From contig CANHON010000037.1 in assembly GCA_947462115.1 (NCBI GenBank), forward strand, positions 1 to 18,106: 18,106 nucleotides of DNA, in the 5' to 3' direction. The stretch's first letter is position 1, and each line of letters starts with the position of its first letter. This DNA is from Deltaproteobacteria bacterium. GTDB lineage: Bacteria; Myxococcota_A; UBA796; UBA2385. Under the pieces are notes generated by a model. It saw only the letters and a list, made by a program, of their open reading frames with translations. It was not told the origin of the DNA and did not search any database. Shown piece after piece: positions 14,419 to 18,106 of the stretch. Both the position numbers and the translations under genes were made by a program.

Positions 14419-15549
14419 TTAGTCGATCACGGCGGCGGCGGGGCCGTCCCCGAGGGGCGAGGGCGCGCGCGCGGCGGCGGGGCCCTCGGGCCGGCCGGCC
14501 TCGGGGGTGGCGGCGCTGGCTTGGTCTTCGGCGCTGAGCCCGGGGGCCTCGGGCGCGGGGCCGCTCTGCGCGGCGGGCGGGCTCGGCTCGGTGCGGGCGA
14601 GGCGCTGGGCGCCCTCGGGCAAAATGGCGCGGGCGCCGTACAGCTTGCCGGGCGCGATCTGAAACTCGCCGTCGCCGACCGACACCCGGCGCTTGCCGAG
14701 GCCGCCGCTGCTCTGCTGGGCGCTCCAGTAGATGATGCCGCGGGGGCTCCCGTCGGCGTTGCGGATGTGGTCGATGAAGATGGCGCTGTGGCCCTTGCCG
14801 CTGTTGCGCCAGAACTGCACGAGATCGCCGGGCTTGAGGTCCTTGTAGTCGGTGATCCGGCGGGCCAAGCCCGAGCGGCTCAGCGCGTCCACCGGGCCGC
14901 CGATGCTGCCGTCCTCGACGTACCAGGTGGCCCGGAGCGCCAGCAGCTCCTCGCCGGTGATCTTGCCCGCGAGGGCCTCGCCGCCGCCCGCCCGCTGGAG
15001 CGCCCGCAGCCACACCTCCCAGGTGATGCCGGAGCAGTGGACCTGCCCCTCGGCGTTGCCCTCGGCGAGCACGGTGTCGCCCCAGCGCAAGGTCTGGCTG
15101 GTGCCGTCGGTGTGCTTCCCGCGCTTCCAGAAGTAGGTGTAGGTGCCGTCGGTGGGGTAGCTCTCGAGCACCGACAAGATCTCCTTGTTCAGCGGCGCCC
15201 CGGGGATCGGCGGGCGGCCCGGCGCGGTCAGCTCGGTGGCGGGCACCGCCGCGGCCTCGGCCACCGGCGCGCCTTCAGCCACCGGCGCCTCGCCCGCCGC
15301 GGCCCCGTCTCCCGCCGGCGCCGCCGGGACCTGCGGGACCACGTCGTCGAGCACCATCTCCTGCGCGTCATTTTGGAGGAGCTGGGGCGGCTCGGGGCGG
15401 CGCGCCTCGCCCGCCGGGGGCGCGTCGGCGCAGCCCAGCCAGCAGATCGGGAGCGCCAGCAAAAGCGACTGCGCGAGCGACTGCGCGCGGGACTGCGCGA
15501 GGGACTGCGGGCGGGCGGTGTTCAGGCGGGGGTGCGAAGGGGCGGGCAT
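14419..15549 (-). CDS. Exported NlpC/P60-like cysteine hydrolase
   Basis: Predicted envelope protein of 376 aa. A basic, repeat-built N-region leads to a hydrophobic core (29-39) ending in WLGC (Cys40); the Trp at -3 is atypical for a lipobox, so lipidation is uncertain. A Pro/Ala/Glu-rich linker (43-118) follows. The hydrolase-like domain (about 122-312) carries VHCSGITW (putative nucleophile Cys172), LKPGDLVQFWRNSGKGH (238-254) and His254 in GHSAIFIDH, the Cys/His layout of NlpC/P60 enzymes that cut peptidoglycan peptides. The C-terminal tail (320-376) is disordered and Ala/Pro-rich. GAGGA lies six bases before the ATG, and TTAGGCT 18 bases before it. The gene sits 65 bp after the SGNH gene and 47 bp before the patatin gene, suggesting one operon. 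A CHAP-type amidase is an alternative reading. Confidence 0.72.
   Translation of the reverse strand: MPAPSHPRLNTARPQSLAQSRAQSLAQSLLLALPICWLGCADAPPAGEARRPEPPQLLQNDAQEMVLDDVVPQVPAAPAGDGAAAGEAPVAEGAPVAEAAAVPATELTAPGRPPIPGAPLNKEILSVLESYPTDGTYTYFWKRGKHTDGTSQTLRWGDTVLAEGNAEGQVHCSGITWEVWLRALQRAGGGEALAGKITGEELLALRATWYVEDGSIGGPVDALSRSGLARRITDYKDLKPGDLVQFWRNSGKGHSAIFIDHIRNADGSPRGIIYWSAQQSSGGLGKRRVSVGDGEFQIAPGKLYGARAILPEGAQRLARTEPSPPAAQSGPAPEAPGLSAEDQASAATPEAGRPEGPAAARAPSPLGDGPAAAVID
15465..15512 (-). repeat. 4 x 12-bp tandem repeat coding for the signal-peptide N-region
   Basis: Four degenerate units (15465, 15477, 15489, 15501) built on gSgactgcgcga encode the repeated SLAQ/SRAQ motif just before the hydrophobic core of the NlpC-like protein. 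Copy-number change would lengthen the N-region in four-residue steps without frameshift. Confidence 0.8.
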
Positions 15550-15614
15550 CGGGGGTCCTCGGCGGCAGCCTAAGCCGTCGCCGGGCGGCGTGTCCTGGGC
15601 CCCGCGGCGCCCCT

Positions 15615-17054
15615 TCAGCCGAAGCGGTGCGACCACAGGCCCCGCAGCGTCACCGGCGCGTTGAGGGCCTCGATCCGCAGGGTGTGGGCGCCCGCCGGCA
15701 GCAGCGTGGCCAGGCGCAGCTCGACGGACTTGGGCGTGTGGCGGGGGGCCCCGGCGTCCACCGCGGTCGAGGCGCGCTCGGTCACCGCCCGCTCGAGCTG
15801 CACGCTGTAGCGGTCGCCTTGGGTGGCCATCGCCGGCCGGCGCCACCACTGGGCGGGCAGGCGCAGGGCGCCGTCGGCGGTCGCGAAGCCCTCGGTGCTG
15901 CGGCCCTGGCCGAGGCGTCCGCGCTCGCTGCCGGTGACCGTGAAATTGCCCTGCCCGTCGATCACCTCGACGTCGATGCGCTCGGGCTTCAAGGCACCGG
16001 GGCGCTCGAGCACGAGGCCGTGGGGGCCGATGTCGCGGGTCACCCGATCGCTGGGCCGGGCGTTGTTGGCGCCGCGCTCGGTCGGCCCTTGCAGCAGGGC
16101 CGGGTGCTCGGCGGCGCTCCGGCCGTCCACCTGGATCTGGAGCTGGCCGGTGCCCGGCGCCACCACGAGGTCAAATCGCTGCCCCTCGGCCTTGAGGATG
16201 ACGTGTTCGCCAGGCTTCAGCACTTGGTTGAGGGCTTGGTGGCTCGACCGGAGGGGGGCCGAGGCCGCCGCCGGCCGCTCCAGGTGGGCGGCGAGCAGGG
16301 CTTGGAGCATCCAGGCGCCGTAGGGGGTCTGGTGGGACTTGTCCTTGAGCAGGGCTTCGAGCGGCAGGTTGTTCTCGCGGAGGTAGCGCGCCCACTCGGC
16401 CCGGTGCTCCAGCAGCTCGGCGCCGTGGGCCTTGGCCACCGCCCGCAGCTCGGCGGCCTTCACCTCGGTCCCGTCCTCGCTGTTGCCCCACAGGGCTTGG
16501 TCCTCCAGGCGCCAGTGGAGGGTGGGCACGACGAGGTCGGCGCTGGTCGTGGCCCGCAGCCGGCCGAGCAGCGCGTCGAGGTCGGCGGGCTCGCCCGGCG
16601 CGTAGACCACGACGAGGTCGGGGTTGGTGGGGATGAGCCCGCCCTCGGCGAAGCCCTGGAGGTACTGGTAGGGCACGCCGCTCCCGACGTCTTGGCGCCA
16701 GACCACCCGCGGCAGGGCCGGGCGCTTGGCCCGCAGCAGCGCGATGAGGTCCCGGCCGCTGCCCAGCGCGTTGGCGTAGGAGCTGCCGAGCGCCCAGATC
16801 AGGAAGGGGCGGTTGGGGTCCGGCGGGGCGCTGAGCGCGCGGATGCTCTGCTGCAGGTTCGCGCCGGCCTTCGGCGGCAGGGCCGGGACGTAGGGGGCGG
16901 CGCCGGTGGGCGGCAGGGCCGGCGCCGGGGCGGCCAAGGCGGGGCCGGCGGGCAGGCTGGCGAGCAGGCCCGCGCCGATCGCGCCGTGCAGCAGCGCCCT
17001 TCGGCTGAGGGCAGCGGTGGGCAGGCGGCGGGCAGCGGTGGGCGGGCTGGGCAT
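15615..17054 (-). CDS. Tat-exported SGNH/GDSL-like esterase
   Basis: Predicted exported ester hydrolase, 479 aa. The N-terminus has a twin-arginine signal (LSRRALLHGAIGAGLLASLP, 16-35; cleavage likely near ALA-AP at 41). The catalytic domain (about 82-260) shows the block I-like IWALGSSYANALG (86-98, candidate Ser91 or Ser92), VVVYAPGEPADLD (148-160) in the place of the oxyanion block, and DKSHQTPYGAWML (238-250) as the DxxH block with Asp238 and His241. The C-terminal part (270-479) is beta-rich with no recognised name and could bind a carbohydrate or wall polymer. GGGAG lies six bases before the ATG, and a CATAGTCT element about 57 bp upstream. It heads the SGNH, NlpC and patatin run. The substrate is unknown; O-acetyl groups on wall polymers are one possibility. 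The block I Gly-Ser-Ser form is unusual, so activity is not certain. Confidence 0.7.
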   Translation of the reverse strand: MPSPPTAARRLPTAALSRRALLHGAIGAGLLASLPAGPALAAPAPALPPTGAAPYVPALPPKAGANLQQSIRALSAPPDPNRPFLIWALGSSYANALGSGRDLIALLRAKRPALPRVVWRQDVGSGVPYQYLQGFAEGGLIPTNPDLVVVYAPGEPADLDALLGRLRATTSADLVVPTLHWRLEDQALWGNSEDGTEVKAAELRAVAKAHGAELLEHRAEWARYLRENNLPLEALLKDKSHQTPYGAWMLQALLAAHLERPAAASAPLRSSHQALNQVLKPGEHVILKAEGQRFDLVVAPGTGQLQIQVDGRSAAEHPALLQGPTERGANNARPSDRVTRDIGPHGLVLERPGALKPERIDVEVIDGQGNFTVTGSERGRLGQGRSTEGFATADGALRLPAQWWRRPAMATQGDRYSVQLERAVTERASTAVDAGAPRHTPKSVELRLATLLPAGAHTLRIEALNAPVTLRGLWSHRFG

Positions 17055-17222
17055 CGCAGGCTCCCTTCAGGGGCTCGCCCCGCGCGGACGGACGGGGCTC
17101 GGGCGCCCTGAGACTATGGCGCCGCCGCCCCCGGGGGAATTTCCTCTGCTTGAGCCCGGGCCTGCGCTGGATCGCCCCGCGGGCGCGCGGCCGGGCATAG
17201 GCTCCGGGGGAGGAGGTGCCCC

Positions 17223-17492
17223 ATGACCCACGCCCCGAGCGCCGCTGACCGCCTGATGGTCATCTTGGCCGACCTTGACGCTGTTCTCGACGAGGCCCCG
17301 TCCTTGGACGACGCCAGCCGCGCCGCCTTGGCCGCCGCCCTGCTGCGGGTGCAGGCCGCCCTCGCCGCCGCCGAGGAGCCCGCCGCCCCGGTCAGCCTCG
17401 CGGAGGCCGCCGCCCGCTTCAGCAACGAGCACCCGGCCCTCGCCGCCAGCATCGCGCGGCTGAGCCAGGCCCTCGGCGACTCCGGGGTCTGA
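17223..17492 (+). CDS. DUF4404 family small protein
   Basis: Small cytosolic, mostly helical protein of 89 aa with no signal peptide. The N-terminal helix pair (LMVILADLDAVLDEAPSLDD, 11-30) and the C-terminal signature ARFSNEHPALAASIARL then SQALGDSGV (64-89) match the layout of the DUF4404 family, whose members end in a FE.sHP.La..l..l...L...GI-type motif. No function is established for the family. AGGAGG lies six bases before the ATG, and CATAGGCT about 20 bp before it. It is divergent from the SGNH gene and converges on the DUF2325 gene with only 11 bp between the stops and no hairpin there. Confidence 0.75.
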   Translation: MTHAPSAADRLMVILADLDAVLDEAPSLDDASRAALAAALLRVQAALAAAEEPAAPVSLAEAAARFSNEHPALAASIARLSQALGDSGV

Positions 17493-17503
17493 GCCCGAGC
17501 GGG

Positions 17504-18106
17504 TCAGCGGGCCTGCGCCGCCCCGCCCATCATGGCGCGCACCACGGCGCTCAGGCCATAGCCCTGGTCGATCCAGACGACCTCGGCGCTGCCACAGCTC
17601 GGCAAGACCTGGTCGGTCAGCTTGTGGCTCAAGAAGCGCTTGAGGAAGATCACCAGCTCGAAGCTGCCGTTTTTACAGCGCTCGGCGGTGTGGGCGGCCC
17701 GCCGCACGCCGAGGCCGGTCTCCCAGTCGAGGCTCTTGAGCTGCAGGCCGGCCATCACCCGCGCCTGGGCTTCGCCCCGCTTGTCGCCGCCGACGATGAG
17801 GGCGCGCTTGCCGGAGGTCCGGGCCAGCAGCGCGGCGGGCACCGCGGGGAGGGCCCGGTCCTGCTGGGCCTCCTCGGCGTCCTCCTCGGCGAGGTGCTCC
17901 TTGAGGGCGGCCTTGAGGGTGGCGTAGCCCGGGAGCCGGCCGAGGCGCGCGGCGTGGGGCGCCAGCACCTCCAGCAGGGCGAGGCGGTCGGGGCCGGCGG
18001 GCAGCTTTTTGGGGAGGATGGCCAGAATGGCGTTGTCATCGTCGCCTTCGGCGAGCATCTCCCGGAGCGCCTCCGCCACCGCCCGGGGGTGGACGGGGGC
18101 CGCCCC
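17504..18106 (-). CDS. DUF2325 domain protein, 5' end outside window
   Basis: The reading frame is open to the right edge; a GTG at 18079 is only a possible start, and the first nine codons before it are in frame. Numbered from that GTG, residues 1-75 are an acidic helical region, and 90-183 match DUF2325: KRALIVGGDKRGEAQARV (91-108), SFELVIFLKRFLSHKL (139-154) and EVVWIDQGYGLSAVV (166-180). The GGD, FLKRFLSHK and GYG positions are those expected for the domain. The family has no assigned biochemical function; a Rossmann-like ligand-binding fold is suspected from the alternating strands. It converges on the DUF4404 gene. Confidence 0.75.
   Translation of the reverse strand, partial: GAAPVHPRAVAEALREMLAEGDDDNAILAILPKKLPAGPDRLALLEVLAPHAARLGRLPGYATLKAALKEHLAEEDAEEAQQDRALPAVPAALLARTSGKRALIVGGDKRGEAQARVMAGLQLKSLDWETGLGVRRAAHTAERCKNGSFELVIFLKRFLSHKLTDQVLPSCGSAEVVWIDQGYGLSAVVRAMMGGAAQAR

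Noticed and set aside
14372..15013. In-frame upstream extension of the patatin gene on the minus strand, giving a 710-residue frame
   Set aside because: This part overlaps the NlpC-like gene in another frame and reads as Arg/Pro/Gly/Ala strings, while the DUF3336 domain starts right after the ATG at 14371.
17493..17503. Terminator between the DUF4404 and DUF2325 genes
   Set aside because: Only 11 bp separate the stops and no hairpin or T run is present.

Overview
The window is about 18 kb of very GC-rich DNA with dense coding on both strands. No marker fixes the taxon. Several features together suggest a Myxococcota (myxobacteria-like) chromosome: a CheA-REC hybrid kinase with CheB, an AgmX/PglI-type C-terminal domain on a lipoprotein, a caspase-like protein, lipoprotein cytochromes c, and very high third-position GC. 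This is inference from content; no database was searched. No transposase, integrase or CRISPR array was seen.

Layout. (1) 1-4041: the 3' part of a hybrid chemotaxis histidine kinase (CheA plus a receiver) is translationally coupled to CheB, whose linker carries a 3 x 33-bp tandem repeat. (2) 4042-6642, minus strand: a chemoreceptor with a periplasmic sensor and a chain of HAMP-like modules, convergent to cheB with hairpin terminators between them. (3) 6643-6896: a divergent intergenic region with three 26-bp palindrome-bearing repeats. (4) 6897-8599: a TrxR/GliT-like flavoprotein (CPFC motif) overlapping by 4 bp a cupin/AraC regulator with its own CxxC. (5) 8644-9192, minus: an AgmX/PglI-type lipoprotein, divergent from (6) 9347-10591, a caspase-like (C14) protein with a His/Cys dyad. 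(7) 10592-11240: a large non-coding region with GC-rich hairpins, a tRNA-Pro(UGG) gene on the minus strand, a displaced duplicate of its 3' end and terminator, and plus-strand tRNA-like remnants. (8) 11248-12813: a di-haem cytochrome c lipoprotein followed by an outer-membrane barrel-like protein, closed by a strong bidirectional terminator. (9) 17054-12881, minus: a three-gene hydrolase run: Tat-exported SGNH-like esterase, NlpC/P60-like cysteine hydrolase, and DUF3336-patatin lipase. (10) 17223-18106: a DUF4404 small protein convergent with the 3' part of a DUF2325 protein.

How the parts may work together. CheA, CheB and the receptor could form one chemosensory pathway: the receptor controls the kinase and CheB demethylates the receptor. 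CheR and CheW are not in the window. The flavoprotein/AraC pair looks like a self-contained thiol-redox module. The SGNH, NlpC and patatin genes suggest a co-expressed envelope-ester, peptide and lipid hydrolysis set. The cytochrome and barrel suggest an envelope redox pair. These links come from gene order and overlap and have not been tested.
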